From: Eubacteriaceae bacterium
GTDB taxonomy: Bacteria; Bacillota; Clostridia; Peptostreptococcales; Anaerovoracaceae
Direction of reading: 5' to 3'
Length of the DNA stretch: 64,000 nucleotides
Assembly: GCA_902362435.1 (NCBI GenBank)
Contig: CABIWW010000007.1
Location: forward strand, 62,001-126,000
Part shown: positions 9,215-19,446 of the stretch, in pieces
Layout of the letters: every line of letters begins with the position of its first letter
Position numbering within the stretch: the stretch's first letter is position 1
The notes under the pieces: model-generated
Databases searched by the model: none
What the model was told of the DNA's origin: nothing
What the model saw: the letters and a program-made list of their open reading frames with translations, nothing else
Position numbers and translations under genes: made by a program

Positions 9215-9767
9215 TATAGACGATAAGGAAAAGAAACAGGAACAGGCTGAAGATCAGGCTCCGGAAGATACAGGGGCTGAAGAAAAGGCCGAAGATAAAG
9301 AAGAGACTGGAAAGGATGCCGGCGAAGCTCCGGAGGCTTCCGAAAAGAAGGAGCCGGAGGAAGACGGCGATACCAGATACCTGAGACTTATGGCTGATTT
9401 CCAGAACTATAAGAAGAGGGTGGAGAAAGAAAAGACAGATCTTTATTCATACGCCAACGAGAAGCTGATAACCGAGATGCTCGATGTGATCGACAACTTC
9501 GAGAGAGCGCTCGAGCATGATGACGGCGACGACGGCTTCAAGAAGGGTATGGAAATGATATTCAAGCAGCTGAGCGACGTCCTTGAAAAGGCGGGCCTGG
9601 CTGAGATCCCGGCACTTGGCGAGGAGTTCGATCCGAACTTCCACAACGCCGTGATGACAGAGGAAACTGAAGAATACGAAAGCGGCAAGGTTTCCGGCGT
9701 GATGCAGAAGGGCTACACCCTGAACGGCAAGGTAATAAGACCGTCGATGGTAAAAGTAGTCGGCTAG
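9201..9767 (+). CDS. grpE: Nucleotide exchange factor GrpE
   Basis: Co-chaperone that releases ADP from DnaK. The 188 residues start with about 50 very acidic, low-complexity residues, followed by the coiled-coil dimerisation helix (about 55-110) and the C-terminal beta domain, which ends in the typical [17 protein letters not shown] stretch. The start follows GGAAGGAG within the end of hrcA. dnaK begins 36 nt downstream, behind its own strong AGGAGG. Confidence 0.95.
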   Translation: MAKIDIDDKEKKQEQAEDQAPEDTGAEEKAEDKEETGKDAGEAPEASEKKEPEEDGDTRYLRLMADFQNYKKRVEKEKTDLYSYANEKLITEMLDVIDNFERALEHDDGDDGFKKGMEMIFKQLSDVLEKAGLAEIPALGEEFDPNFHNAVMTEETEEYESGKVSGVMQKGYTLNGKVIRPSMVKVVG

Positions 9768-9802
9768 CTTTCGAAAAAATATATATCCAGGAGGAAAATA
9801 AA

Positions 9803-11659
9803 ATGGGAAAAGTAATAGGAATCGATTTAGGAACAACAAATTCATGTGTAGCAGTTCTTGAAGGTGGAGAACCTGTTGTAATAGCTAATGCGGAAGGTAA
9901 CAGAACCACACCGTCAGTCGTAGGTTTTGCAAAGAACGGAGAAAGACTCGTAGGTGAAACTGCAAAGAGACAGGCGATCACTAATCCGGACAGAACGATA
10001 GCGTCGATCAAGAGATATATGGGTACAGACCACACTGTAGATATCGACGGAAAGAAATATACACCGCAGGACATTTCGGCAATGATCCTCGGAAAGCTGA
10101 AGTCAGATGCAGAAAGCTACCTCGGAGAAAAGGTAACTGAAGCTGTAATCACAGTTCCGGCTTACTTCACAGACAGCCAGAAGCAGGCTACGAAGGATGC
10201 AGGAAAGATCGCAGGTCTCGATGTAAAGAGAATCATCAACGAGCCTACGGCAGCATCACTGGCATATGGACTCGACAAAGATGAGTCACAGCACAAGATC
10301 CTGGTATACGACCTGGGCGGCGGTACATTCGACGTATCGATCCTCGAGCTGGGCGACGGAGTATTCGAAGTACTGGCAACAAACGGAAACAACAAGCTGG
10401 GCGGTGACGACTTCGATGAAGCTCTGCTGAACTTCATGGCTGACAGCTTTGCAAAGGAAAACGGCGTAGACCTCAGAAACGACAAGATGGCGCTCCAGAG
10501 ACTCAAGGAAGCTGCTGAAAAGGCAAAGAAAGAGCTCTCAAGCGCACAGACCACGAATATCAACCTGCCGTTCATCACAGTGAACGAAAACGGCCCTCTC
10601 CACATGAACATGGATATCACAAGAGCCAAGTTCGACCAGCTCACAGCAGATCTTGTAAACAAGACTATAGAGCCGATGAAGAAGGCAATGGCAGATGCAG
10701 GCGTTACTAACAGCGACCTTTCAAAAGTGATCCTGGTAGGCGGATCGACAAGAATACCGGCTGTACAGGAAGCAGTAAAGAAAGTAACAGGCAAGGAACC
10801 GTTCAAGGGCATCAACCCGGATGAATGCGTTGCAGTAGGTGCAGCTATCCAGGCAGGCGTACTGACAGGTGAAGTAAACGACGTGCTCCTTCTCGACGTA
10901 ACTCCGCTTTCACTTTCGATCGAAACACTGGGCGGCGTAGCTACAAAGCTGATCGAGAGAAACACTACTATACCTACAAAGAAGAGCCAGATCTTCTCAA
11001 CTGCGGCTGACAATCAGACAGCAGTAGACATCCACGTAATGCAGGGTGAAAGAGAAATGGCTTCAGGAAATACTACACTCGGAAGATTCCAGCTCACAGG
11101 TATCCCGCCTGCTCCACGCGGAATCCCTCAGATCGAGGTTACATTCGACATCGACGCTAACGGTATCGTAAATGTAAGCGCAAAGGATATGGGAACAGGA
11201 AAAGAGCAGAGCATCACGATCACTTCTTCAACGAAGCTTTCGGATGAAGAGATCCAGGCAAAGGTCAAGGAAGCAGAACAGTATGCTGCTGAAGACAAGA
11301 AGAAGAAGGAAGAGATCGAGATCAGAAACCAGGCTGAAACTCTGGTATACGAAACTGAAAAGAACATGAAGGAGCTTGAAAACGCACTTTCCGAAGATGA
11401 GAAGAACGATATCAATGCTGCAAAGGATGAGCTCTCAAAGGCTCTCGAAGCAAACAATATCGACGACATCAAGGCTAAGACTGAAAAGCTCACAGAAAAG
11501 TTCCACACTATTTCAGCTAAGATGTATCAGCAGGCTCAGGCAGCAGGTGCAAATCCTGACATGGGCGGAGTAGCAGGCGCAGCAAACGACGCAGGTTCAG
11601 CTCCAAAAGACGATAACGTTGTAGATGCTGACTATGAAGTTGTGGATGAGGACAAATAA
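9803..11659 (+). CDS. dnaK: Molecular chaperone DnaK (Hsp70)
   Basis: ATP-dependent folding chaperone of the cytosol, 618 residues, full length. The actin-like ATPase domain opens with GIDLGTTNS (residues 6-14) and carries [10 protein letters not shown] around residue 170; the substrate-binding domain covers about 385-600. The C-terminus ends in an acidic [11 protein letters not shown] tail as in other bacterial DnaKs. It has biased, highly-expressed-type codon use. Its TAA overlaps the dnaJ ATG (TAATG). Confidence 0.98.
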   Translation: MGKVIGIDLGTTNSCVAVLEGGEPVVIANAEGNRTTPSVVGFAKNGERLVGETAKRQAITNPDRTIASIKRYMGTDHTVDIDGKKYTPQDISAMILGKLKSDAESYLGEKVTEAVITVPAYFTDSQKQATKDAGKIAGLDVKRIINEPTAASLAYGLDKDESQHKILVYDLGGGTFDVSILELGDGVFEVLATNGNNKLGGDDFDEALLNFMADSFAKENGVDLRNDKMALQRLKEAAEKAKKELSSAQTTNINLPFITVNENGPLHMNMDITRAKFDQLTADLVNKTIEPMKKAMADAGVTNSDLSKVILVGGSTRIPAVQEAVKKVTGKEPFKGINPDECVAVGAAIQAGVLTGEVNDVLLLDVTPLSLSIETLGGVATKLIERNTTIPTKKSQIFSTAADNQTAVDIHVMQGEREMASGNTTLGRFQLTGIPPAPRGIPQIEVTFDIDANGIVNVSAKDMGTGKEQSITITSSTKLSDEEIQAKVKEAEQYAAEDKKKKEEIEIRNQAETLVYETEKNMKELENALSEDEKNDINAAKDELSKALEANNIDDIKAKTEKLTEKFHTISAKMYQQAQAAGANPDMGGVAGAANDAGSAPKDDNVVDADYEVVDEDK

Positions 11660-12813
11660 TGGCAGACAAGAGAGATTATTACGAGGTCCTGGGATTAAAA
11701 AAAGGGGCCAGTGATGATGAGATAAAAAAAGCATTCAGAAAAATGGCGATGAAATATCACCCGGATAAAAATCCGGGTGATAAGTCCGCCGAAGAGAAAT
11801 TCAAGGAAATCAATGAGGCATATGCTGTGCTGTCGGATCCTGACAAGAAGGATAAATACGACAGGTTCGGTCATGCCGGCGTAGATCCTAACGCAGGCTT
11901 CGGAGGCGGCGGATTTGGAGGCGGCTTCGGAGGTTTCGGCGGTTTTGAAGACATCTTCGACATGTTCGGAGGAGCTTTCAGCGGCTTCGGAGGAGGCGGC
12001 AGATCAGGTGCACGCAGGAACGGTCCGAGAAAGGGCAGCGACCTGCAGAAATCTCTGACGATAGATTTCGAAGAGGCTGCATTCGGCACGAAGAAGCAGA
12101 TCCGCATCAACAAGTTCGTGAAGTGCAAGACATGTGACGGTTCAGGTGCTGCACCGGGAACTTCCAAGAAGCAGTGTACGAAGTGCGGCGGCAGCGGAGA
12201 AGTGAGGACTGCACAGAGAACACCGCTCGGGACTTTCCAGAGCGTATCACCGTGTCCTGACTGCAACGGTACAGGTGAGATAAACGAAACGCCTTGCAGG
12301 GACTGCGGCGGCAGCGGAAGAGTGAAGGAAAACGTCACGATCTCGATCAATATACCGGCAGGCGTGGATAACGATTCCGTCATCCCTATCAAGGGACAGG
12401 GAGAACCGGGTATCAACGGCGGACCTGACGGTGATCTTTACATCGTGATCAATGTGAAACCGCACAAGCTTTTCGAGCGAAGAGGACAGGATCTGTGGCT
12501 CGAGATACCGATCACATTCGATCAGGCGGCGCTGGGAGACGATATCGTAGTGCCTACTCTTGAAGAAAAAGTTTCATACAAGGTTCCTGCAGGAACCCAG
12601 CCGGGAACGGTATTCAGACTCAAGGGCAAGGGCATCAAGAGCGTCCGCAGCAATAAGAAGGGCGACCTTTACGTGAAAGTGACGCTCGAGGTCCCTACGA
12701 AGCTCAATTCGAAACAGAAAAAAGCTATCGCGGCTATGGGCAAGAGCGTGACGAGCGAATGCTATCACAAGAAGAGCAGCTTCCTTGATTCAATAAAGGA
12801 ATTCTTTTCATAG
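11659..12813 (+). CDS. dnaJ: Molecular chaperone DnaJ (Hsp40)
   Basis: Co-chaperone that delivers substrates to DnaK and stimulates its ATPase. At 384 residues it is a type I DnaJ: J domain with HPD (near residues 35-37), a Gly/Phe-rich region (about 75-115), four CxxCxGxG zinc motifs (about 155-220) and two C-terminal beta domains. It is translationally coupled to dnaK by a 1-nt overlap and is the last gene of the operon. Confidence 0.97.
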   Translation: MADKRDYYEVLGLKKGASDDEIKKAFRKMAMKYHPDKNPGDKSAEEKFKEINEAYAVLSDPDKKDKYDRFGHAGVDPNAGFGGGGFGGGFGGFGGFEDIFDMFGGAFSGFGGGGRSGARRNGPRKGSDLQKSLTIDFEEAAFGTKKQIRINKFVKCKTCDGSGAAPGTSKKQCTKCGGSGEVRTAQRTPLGTFQSVSPCPDCNGTGEINETPCRDCGGSGRVKENVTISINIPAGVDNDSVIPIKGQGEPGINGGPDGDLYIVINVKPHKLFERRGQDLWLEIPITFDQAALGDDIVVPTLEEKVSYKVPAGTQPGTVFRLKGKGIKSVRSNKKGDLYVKVTLEVPTKLNSKQKKAIAAMGKSVTSECYHKKSSFLDSIKEFFS

Positions 12814-12842
12814 ATCTGACATGAATTAAATTTATCATAAAG

Positions 12843-12880
12843 AGAGTGTAGCTCCTGAAGAGGACTGCACTCTTGTTGTA
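12843..12880 (+). terminator. Probable terminator of the dnaK operon
   Basis: AGAGTGTAG / CTGCACTCT (one G-U) with a nested TCCT-GAAG-AGGA hairpin, followed by a moderately U-rich tract (TGTTGT). The tail is weaker than that of other terminators here. Confidence 0.55.
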
Positions 12881-12940
12881 GTATAAAAGACTGTATCGTA
12901 TCAATATCAATAGAGAACGGGAGATTAAGGAGTATCGTGT

Positions 12941-14338
12941 ATGACTGAAGAAATAAAGATAAATGAAAACGATCCGCAGGGCGAGATAACTGACCAGAGC
13001 GGCGTTCGGAGGCTGTTTTCGAATAAATATCTGCTGAAGCTGCTGTGGCCGCTGTTCGTGGAGCAGTTCCTGCTTTTTGCGGTGGGACTGCTGGACTCGG
13101 TGATGGTCGCAAGCGTAGGTGAGGCCGCTGTATCGGCAGTATCGCTGGTCGATTCGCTGATGGTGCTGATAATAACCGTCTTCACCGCGATAGCGACAGG
13201 AGGCGCAGTAGTAGTGGGTCAGTATCTGGGGCAGAAGAGGGGAGAAAATGCGAACAAGGCGGCAGATCAGCTGTTCATTTCAGCATTCATGCTGTCGCTC
13301 GTCGTAATACTGGTGATGTACATACTCAGGAACTGGGTAATATCTTTCGTTTTCGGAAACATCGAGGCGGATGTGCGGCACTACTGTGATGTGTACTATC
13401 TGATCGTAATGGCGTCCGTACCGTTCATCGCCCTGTACAATTCAGGAGCGGCGCTGTTCAGAAGCGTCGGTGATTCGAAGACATCGATGACGGTTTCGAT
13501 CATAATGAACGCGATAAATGTGGCGGGAAACGCTACGCTTATATACGGCTTCCACAGAGGTGTCGAAGGCGTTGCGATACCGACTCTCGTGTCGAGGATG
13601 GCGGCAGCGGTAATGATGATAGTGCTCCTCAGAAACAGCGAACGGAAGGTCCATCTCACAAAGGGAATGGATCTGAGACCTGACTGGTCTTACATAAAGA
13701 ACATAATGAAGATAGGTATACCGAATGGTGTGGAAAACAGCATGTTCCAGCTTGGAAAGCTGATCCTCCTCAGCATGATATCGGGATTTGGCACTATATC
13801 GATCGCAGCGAATGCAGTCGCAAACTCGATATCGATGATAGCGGTGCTCCCGGGACTTGCGATGAGCTACGGCATCGTCTCAGTCATCAGCGTGTGTATA
13901 GGCGCCGGGGATTACGAACAGGTGCGCTTTTATACGAAAAAGCTGATGAAATGGGTGTATGCGGCGATGTTCGCGATGAATGTCATCATCGTGCTTTCGA
14001 CACCTCTGATAATAAAAGTCTACAGTCTTTCTGCGGAAACAGGGAAACTCGCGACCGAGCTTATATTTTTTCACAGCGCATGTGCAGTCGTGATCTGGTC
14101 TGCATCATTCGTCGTTCCGTATGTGCTCAGAGCGGCTGGCGACGTAACCTTCACGATGATAGTCGGCGTCGCTTCGATGTGGGTGTTCAGGATCGTATTC
14201 GGCGTCGTTCTGGCGAAATACATGGGCATGGGAGTCATGGGTGTGTGGATCGCGATGGTCGTGGACTGGATCGTGCGTTCGATCTGCTTTATCGTAAGAT
14301 ACTGCAGCGGCAGATGGAAACGCGGCACGATCAGCTGA
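12941..14338 (+). CDS. MATE family multidrug/cation antiporter
   Basis: A 465-residue polytopic membrane protein with about 12 hydrophobic helices in two repeats, typical of NorM/DinF-type exporters that drive out cationic drugs or metabolites with Na+ or H+. The N-terminal 25 residues are polar and cytoplasmic. The start follows AAGGAG. Its stop codon directly abuts the stop of the convergent merR-type gene at 14339 with no spacer, so the two transcripts must overlap. A second MATE gene lies beyond the regulator. Confidence 0.9.
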   Translation: MTEEIKINENDPQGEITDQSGVRRLFSNKYLLKLLWPLFVEQFLLFAVGLLDSVMVASVGEAAVSAVSLVDSLMVLIITVFTAIATGGAVVVGQYLGQKRGENANKAADQLFISAFMLSLVVILVMYILRNWVISFVFGNIEADVRHYCDVYYLIVMASVPFIALYNSGAALFRSVGDSKTSMTVSIIMNAINVAGNATLIYGFHRGVEGVAIPTLVSRMAAAVMMIVLLRNSERKVHLTKGMDLRPDWSYIKNIMKIGIPNGVENSMFQLGKLILLSMISGFGTISIAANAVANSISMIAVLPGLAMSYGIVSVISVCIGAGDYEQVRFYTKKLMKWVYAAMFAMNVIIVLSTPLIIKVYSLSAETGKLATELIFFHSACAVVIWSASFVVPYVLRAAGDVTFTMIVGVASMWVFRIVFGVVLAKYMGMGVMGVWIAMVVDWIVRSICFIVRYCSGRWKRGTIS

Positions 14339-15190
14339 TCATGTCTTTTCCAGCGGCAGACTGAGCTTCACGATATAGTAGTCGAGACTTGATTTTGAAG
14401 CCTGGTCGAGCAGGATGTCTTCGAAAAAGTATTTTCCGTGCTTATAGCCGTGTTCACGTGCAAAGTTCAGGAGCTTCGGCAGCATGGAGCATACAGGAGA
14501 GAATCCGAGCGTGCTGTATATCACGACGTATGAGCCCGGCGATATCACAGTGATATTTTCCGCTGAATTGTCGATATCATCGGGATCGAGTTTCGTGTAC
14601 AGGTGGGAGTAGCGGTAGCTGTTTTTTGTAAAGCCGCCGTCCACTGCTATCGTGCCGCCTGTGACGTATGGGCTGTATATCTGGTTTTCATGGCACAGTG
14701 CGACGTGTCTGGCATAGGCTTCGTATTCGTCCTTGTTGTCGGAGCCTCCGCTGTATTCTGTGAAAATGTAATGCTCCGAGGGGCGGTGTTCGATGTGTAT
14801 GGTCCCGTGCTGTGCATTTATGCCTTCCTCGGTTATTTTTATTTTTCCTTTGATGAACGTCTTGAGCCACTGGAGCTCTGCGATCTTTTCATCGACCAGG
14901 CGGTCATGTTCTCTGAGCAGCTCGAGGAACGATTGCGGATTTTTTCTTGCGAGATATTCTTTGATATTTGCCAGAGGTATGTCGAGTTCTTTGAGCATGG
15001 CTATCGTTATGTATGTGTCGAACTGCAGTACGGAATAATATCTGTAGCCGTTAGATGCGATTATTTCGGGCCTCAGTATGCCTATCTGGTCATAGTGGAA
15101 AAGCGTCTGTTTTTTTACCCCGCAGAGTTTTGCGAATTCACCGGTCGTGAAATATCCTGCGGGTATTTTTCTGCTTCTGCTCAATCTCAT
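14339..15190 (-). CDS. MerR family transcriptional regulator, BmrR-like, with GyrI-type effector domain
   Basis: About 283 residues: an N-terminal MerR winged helix ([20 protein letters not shown]) with its coiled coil to about residue 110, then a GyrI/BmrR-like ligand-binding domain (about 120-280). Such proteins sense hydrophobic cations and untwist promoters with a long spacer. The start is uncertain: 15190 lies only 2 nt after AAGGAG, a TTG at 15184 has better spacing, and an ATG at 15220 lacks an RBS. It is divergent from the MATE gene at 15349 and convergent with the one at 12941; the 19-bp-spacer promoter at 15299-15329 is its likely target. Confidence 0.88.
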   Translation of the reverse strand: MRLSRSRKIPAGYFTTGEFAKLCGVKKQTLFHYDQIGILRPEIIASNGYRYYSVLQFDTYITIAMLKELDIPLANIKEYLARKNPQSFLELLREHDRLVDEKIAELQWLKTFIKGKIKITEEGINAQHGTIHIEHRPSEHYIFTEYSGGSDNKDEYEAYARHVALCHENQIYSPYVTGGTIAVDGGFTKNSYRYSHLYTKLDPDDIDNSAENITVISPGSYVVIYSTLGFSPVCSMLPKLLNFAREHGYKHGKYFFEDILLDQASKSSLDYYIVKLSLPLEKT

Positions 15191-15298
15191 CACTCCTTGT
15201 ATCTGATTTGATTTCGTCATATATATCAGGTGTATTTGGCATTTGGCGTGAAGCCTGCCGAGTTACAGCCTGTATTTTCGGAATAATTAAAAAATGTA

Positions 15299-15329
15299 TT
15301 GACTGTATGGTAACAGTATACTTTATCAT
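15299..15329 (+). promoter_or_regulatory. MerR-type promoter with 19-bp spacer and dyad
   Basis: TTGACT at 15299-15304 and TATCAT at 15324-15329 are separated by 19 bp, the over-long spacing typical of MerR-activated promoters. The spacer region holds the dyad ACTGT-N6-ACAGT (15302-15317). It drives the MATE gene at 15349 and lies beside the divergent MerR-type gene. Confidence 0.75.
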
Positions 15330-15348
15330 TTTGTCGGAGGTCAATAAC

Positions 15349-16704
15349 ATGGAACATATTTTTGATTACAATGTGACAGTGAAAAAGTTTGCGCATTTCG
15401 TGTGGCCGTCGATACTGATGATGCTCATGATCGGTCTTTACTACAATATGGACTCTATATTCGTTGCTAATCTCGTGGGAGAGCAGGCTCTGGCAGCGCT
15501 TTCCATGGCGTATCCGGTGCAGGGTATAATGTGGGGGTTCGCGGTGATGCTGGCAGCGGGATCGAGTGCTATCGTGGCGATAAAGATGGGAGAAGGCGAT
15601 CAGCAGGGCGCGAATGAAAAGTTCACGCTTATATGCATAGTATCCATCGTGTCAGGCGTGCTGTTCATGGCGCTGTGCCTGTTTTTTCTGAATGACATAA
15701 TAGATTTTCTCGGTGCGACAGGCACGATAAAGGAATACTGCAGAGATTTTCTCAGCGTGCTGATATGGAGCTTCCCGGCGGCTTTCCTGGGGCAGCTGTT
15801 CGAGTATTTCATCAGAGTCGACGGCAGACCGGTATTCACGCTGGTGCTTTATATTTCAGGCGGCATCGTGCATCTGATACTTGACTATATACTGATGGGG
15901 CCTGCAGGAATGGGCATCGAAGGAGCGGCATATGCGACGCTGGCAGGCTCGATAGTGATAGTCCTGGTGGGAGGCGGATATTTCGTGATCGCTGAAACGA
16001 AGCTCAAATTCGTCAAGCTGAAAAATGACTGGAGATTCATAGGACACTGTTTCGTGAACGGTTCGTCGGAAATGGTCACGGAGGCATCGGCGGGGATCAC
16101 GACATTTTTTCTGAACTCCGTACTGCTAAAGATATCGGGAGATGTAGGTGTGGCAGGGATGAGTATCGTCTTCAACATACATTATCTGCTGATCTCGGTG
16201 CATCTGGGATATATCATGGGCGTGGCGCCGCTGATAAGCTATTTTTACGGTGCGAAGGACTACGCCAAGGTGAACGTGTTCATAAAGTATTCCAAGGTGT
16301 TCATCGTTGTGACGAGCATCGTAAGTGCGGTCTGCTGTCTTGTGTTTGGAAAATATATCGTGATGATATTCGAACGGCCGGGAAGCGAGCTGTTCGATAT
16401 AGCGCTGGCGGGAACGAGATACCTGTCGATAGCGCTCCTGCTCTGCGGCTTCAATATATTCGCATCAGGCTTTTTCACGGCATACGGCAATGGTCCCGTG
16501 TCGGCGCTGATATCAATGTCGAGAGCCCTGATAATGACTATCATAGGCGTGGAGCTCCTCGGCAATCTGTTCGGCATGACAGGCATATACCTGACGCTTA
16601 CATTTGCGGAGGTGACGACGCTCCTGCTCACGTTCATCATGTTCAGAAAGTACAGAGACGTGTACCACTACAGATTTTTCCCGGGATCGGGGGATGACAT
16701 TTAA
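15349..16704 (+). CDS. MATE family multidrug/cation antiporter
   Basis: A 451-residue MATE exporter with about 12 membrane helices. The start at 15349 is set by CGGAGG 7 nt upstream; longer in-frame extensions would run through the MerR-type promoter. It shares family but little obvious sequence with the MATE protein at 12941, so this is not a recent tandem duplication. Expression is probably switched on by the adjacent BmrR-like regulator when it binds a drug or metabolite. Confidence 0.9.
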   Translation: MEHIFDYNVTVKKFAHFVWPSILMMLMIGLYYNMDSIFVANLVGEQALAALSMAYPVQGIMWGFAVMLAAGSSAIVAIKMGEGDQQGANEKFTLICIVSIVSGVLFMALCLFFLNDIIDFLGATGTIKEYCRDFLSVLIWSFPAAFLGQLFEYFIRVDGRPVFTLVLYISGGIVHLILDYILMGPAGMGIEGAAYATLAGSIVIVLVGGGYFVIAETKLKFVKLKNDWRFIGHCFVNGSSEMVTEASAGITTFFLNSVLLKISGDVGVAGMSIVFNIHYLLISVHLGYIMGVAPLISYFYGAKDYAKVNVFIKYSKVFIVVTSIVSAVCCLVFGKYIVMIFERPGSELFDIALAGTRYLSIALLLCGFNIFASGFFTAYGNGPVSALISMSRALIMTIIGVELLGNLFGMTGIYLTLTFAEVTTLLLTFIMFRKYRDVYHYRFFPGSGDDI

Positions 16705-16788
16705 AAAAGGATTGATTTTATCTGTGTTTTAATAAATAATAATGATGTACGTTTATTCGACAAAACAAGACAGAAGAGGAAATCAACC

Positions 16789-18348
16789 GTGACATTAAAA
16801 ACTTATGAACTGGGACGCTATTACAGGCATCTGCAAAGCTGCGGGCTTGTTGAAAAGTGCAGCGCCGATCAGGCACAGATGCTGCAGCAGATAGAATATA
16901 TTTCGTTCGACTCCAAGGATATAAGGGAGAATACGCTGTTTATATGCAAGGGAGCGCATTTCTCTCCGAAATACCTTCAGGACGCGGTGCTCTCGGGCGC
17001 TGTGGCATACATATCGGAAACGCCTTATGATCCTGGCGATGCAGGCGATGTGCCGCATATCATCGTAAGCGATATACGCGCCGCCATGGCGGAGATCGCA
17101 GGGATATTTTACGACAACATATGGCAGAAGCTTCATATGATAGGCATCACAGGAACCAAAGGCAAGTCGAGCACTGCATTCTTTGTGAAATACATCATCG
17201 ATGAGTATATGAAGAATACAGGAGGACATGAGTCGGCAGTGATATCAGGGATCAACAATTATGACGGGGTGATCGATGAGGAATCACATCTGACTACGCC
17301 TGAATCGTTTGAGATCTACAGGCACATGTACAATGCCGTGAACAGCGGCATAGAATATCTTACTATGGAGGTGTCGAGTCAGGGTCTGAAATATGACAGG
17401 ACGAGAGGAATAATCTATGATATAGGGTGTTTCCTGAACATAGGAAACGACCATATAAGCGGCATAGAGCACAGCAGCCTTGAGGACTATCTGAGATCGA
17501 AGCTCATCCTCTTCTCGCAGAGCATGACGGTGTGCATCAATTCGGGTTCCGACAAGATCGGGCAGATCATGGCGGCGGCGGAAAAAGTGCGCGCAGACAA
17601 TGAGGCCAGGGGCATCGATATGCCGGAGATCGTCACTTTCGGACATGAGTCAGAGGACGATTACTTCGTATATGATATAACGAGCCCAAAAGGCGAAAGC
17701 GGCAGCATCACATTCAGCGTGAAAGCGCCGGGCTTTGACGAAAGGTTCGAGCTTTCCATGAGAGGGCTGTTCAATGTCGACAATGCACTTGCCGCGATCG
17801 CGATGACATCATGTCTCGGGATACCGGTGGAGTACATAAAGGCCGGACTGAAAAAAGCGAGAGTCAGCGGCAGGATGGAGTTCTTCACCAGCAGTAAACG
17901 AGGCTACAGCGTGATAGTCGACTATGCTCACAACCAGATGAGCTTTGAGACGCTGTTCCGGTCTGTGAAGAAGGAATTCCCCGGCAAGAAGATCTCGATC
18001 GTGTTCGGATGTCCGGGAGGAAAGGCGCAGAACAGGAGACAGGAGCTCGGCGATATCGCCGGAAAGTATGCGGACATGGTGTATCTGACTGAAGAGGATG
18101 CAGGCGAGGAGCCGGTCGTGGACATCTGCAGGCAGATCGCGGATCATGTCAGCGCGAACGGGTGCCCTTTCCGGATCATAGAAGACAGAGGCGAGGCGAT
18201 AAGAAGTGCGATGCGCGATGCGGACAGCAATACTGTGATATTGCTGACCGGCAAGGGCCGTGAGACCAGACAGAAGCGCGGTCTCAGGTACGTGGACACT
18301 CCGTCCGACGTGGAATATGTTCAGGAAGTCCTCAGATTCGAATACTGA
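16789..18348 (+). CDS. murE: MurE-like Mur ligase (UDP-MurNAc-tripeptide synthetase family)
   Basis: Cytosolic ATP-dependent ligase expected to add the third stem-peptide residue to UDP-MurNAc-L-Ala-D-Glu. At 519 residues it has the three Mur domains: an N-terminal UDP-binding domain, the central ATPase with GTKGKS at 122-127, and the C-terminal domain. The position usually held by DNPR, which reads meso-diaminopimelate, reads EEDAG here (435-439), so the added amino acid may not be meso-DAP. The start is GTG at 16789 behind AGAGGA. It stands apart from any mur/dcw cluster, so it may also be a MurE paralogue. Confidence 0.85.
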   Translation: MTLKTYELGRYYRHLQSCGLVEKCSADQAQMLQQIEYISFDSKDIRENTLFICKGAHFSPKYLQDAVLSGAVAYISETPYDPGDAGDVPHIIVSDIRAAMAEIAGIFYDNIWQKLHMIGITGTKGKSSTAFFVKYIIDEYMKNTGGHESAVISGINNYDGVIDEESHLTTPESFEIYRHMYNAVNSGIEYLTMEVSSQGLKYDRTRGIIYDIGCFLNIGNDHISGIEHSSLEDYLRSKLILFSQSMTVCINSGSDKIGQIMAAAEKVRADNEARGIDMPEIVTFGHESEDDYFVYDITSPKGESGSITFSVKAPGFDERFELSMRGLFNVDNALAAIAMTSCLGIPVEYIKAGLKKARVSGRMEFFTSSKRGYSVIVDYAHNQMSFETLFRSVKKEFPGKKISIVFGCPGGKAQNRRQELGDIAGKYADMVYLTEEDAGEEPVVDICRQIADHVSANGCPFRIIEDRGEAIRSAMRDADSNTVILLTGKGRETRQKRGLRYVDTPSDVEYVQEVLRFEY

Positions 18349-18390
18349 TATCGACCGGACGATACGGAAGAGAATGAAAAGCAGATAAGT

Positions 18391-18427
18391 AAAAGCCCGC
18401 AGGCTGTTGGCTGACGCGGGCTTTTCT
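18391..18427. terminator. Terminator, possibly bidirectional, overlapping the prmA promoter
   Basis: AAAAGCCCGC at 18391-18400 pairs with GCGGGCTTTT at 18416-18425, with a small inner hairpin. The prmA -35 box lies inside its loop. Confidence 0.85.
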
Positions 18428-18435
18428 GGTATAAT
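18407..18435 (+). promoter_or_regulatory. Sigma-A promoter for prmA-rsmE
   Basis: TTGGCT at 18407-18412, a 17-bp spacer and TATAAT at 18430-18435. The -35 and half the spacer coincide with the terminator hairpin of the upstream gene. Confidence 0.6.
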
Positions 18436-18468
18436 CGTAAATGCATATAAATTAGGAGGAACATAAAT

Positions 18469-19443
18469 ATGAAATACATTGAATTCAGGGTACGCGCGAG
18501 CAGACAGGGTGTGGAGCAGCTGACAGCTCTGTTCATGGCCAGGGGCATAGACAGCATATGTGTCGACGATCCGGCTGACATCCAGGATATCCTTGACAAG
18601 AAGAACGAATACGACTGGGACTATATCAACGATGACCTCAAGCAGGATCTCGAAAAGGAGCCTACAGTGTCCGTGTACTTTGAAGATACACCGGAGAACC
18701 GCGAGAAGATACAGGAACTCAAGATCGCAGTGATGATGCTCAAGAGCAAGGAGCTCGAAGGCGTGTTCGGCTGGGACGTGGATTTCGGCAGACTTTACGC
18801 GGAGGCAGTGCCGGTGGACGATGAAGACTGGAAGGACAAGTGGAAGGAAAACTTCAAGCCCACTAAGATAACCGAAAAACTTGTTGTGAAGCCTACGTGG
18901 GAGGAGTATCAGGCTGCAGACGGTGAAGTAGTGCTGCAGATAGACCCGGGAATGGCTTTCGGCACGGGGACGCATGAGACGACGTCGCTCTGCCTGAAGC
19001 TGATGGAAAAGTATCTCGGAGACGATCCTGCAGGCAAGACTGTGCTTGACGTCGGCTGCGGATCCGGCATACTGTCGATCGCTGCGGCGCTTCTCGGCTG
19101 CAGAGAAGTCACCGGCATAGAGATCGACGAGGACGCAGTCAATGTAGCAGGTGAAAACGTTGCTCTGAACGAAGTGGCTGATGCTGTAAAGATCATGCAG
19201 GGCGATCTCGTGAAGGGCATAGATGTAAAGGCTGACATCATCGTGGCGAACCTGATGGCTGACCTTGTGATGATGCTTGCGGAAAGCGCAAAAGAGCACC
19301 TCGCAGATGGCGGTGTATTCATTTCATCGGGAATACTCGTGGAAAAGAGAGACAAGGTCGCAGAGGCTGTAAAGGCTGCAGGCTTTGAGATCGTTGAGAT
19401 CGCGGAAGACGGCGAGTGGTGCGCGATCGTCGCAAGAGGATAG
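18469..19443 (+). CDS. prmA: Ribosomal protein L11 methyltransferase PrmA
   Basis: SAM-dependent methyltransferase that trimethylates ribosomal protein L11. The 324 residues hold an N-terminal substrate-recruiting domain and a C-terminal class I fold with the PrmA signature IDPGMAFGTGTHETT (about 161-175) and SAM motif VLDVGCGSG. The start follows AGGAGG. It is followed after 3 nt by rsmE, as in many Firmicutes where both lie just after dnaJ; here a MATE/MerR/MATE/murE module intervenes. Confidence 0.95.
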   Translation: MKYIEFRVRASRQGVEQLTALFMARGIDSICVDDPADIQDILDKKNEYDWDYINDDLKQDLEKEPTVSVYFEDTPENREKIQELKIAVMMLKSKELEGVFGWDVDFGRLYAEAVPVDDEDWKDKWKENFKPTKITEKLVVKPTWEEYQAADGEVVLQIDPGMAFGTGTHETTSLCLKLMEKYLGDDPAGKTVLDVGCGSGILSIAAALLGCREVTGIEIDEDAVNVAGENVALNEVADAVKIMQGDLVKGIDVKADIIVANLMADLVMMLAESAKEHLADGGVFISSGILVEKRDKVAEAVKAAGFEIVEIAEDGEWCAIVARG

Positions 19444-19446
19444 CCG

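Noticed and set aside
17809..19299. Long open frame on the minus strand across murE and prmA
   Set aside because: It spans the terminator and promoter between two genuine genes and has no family features.
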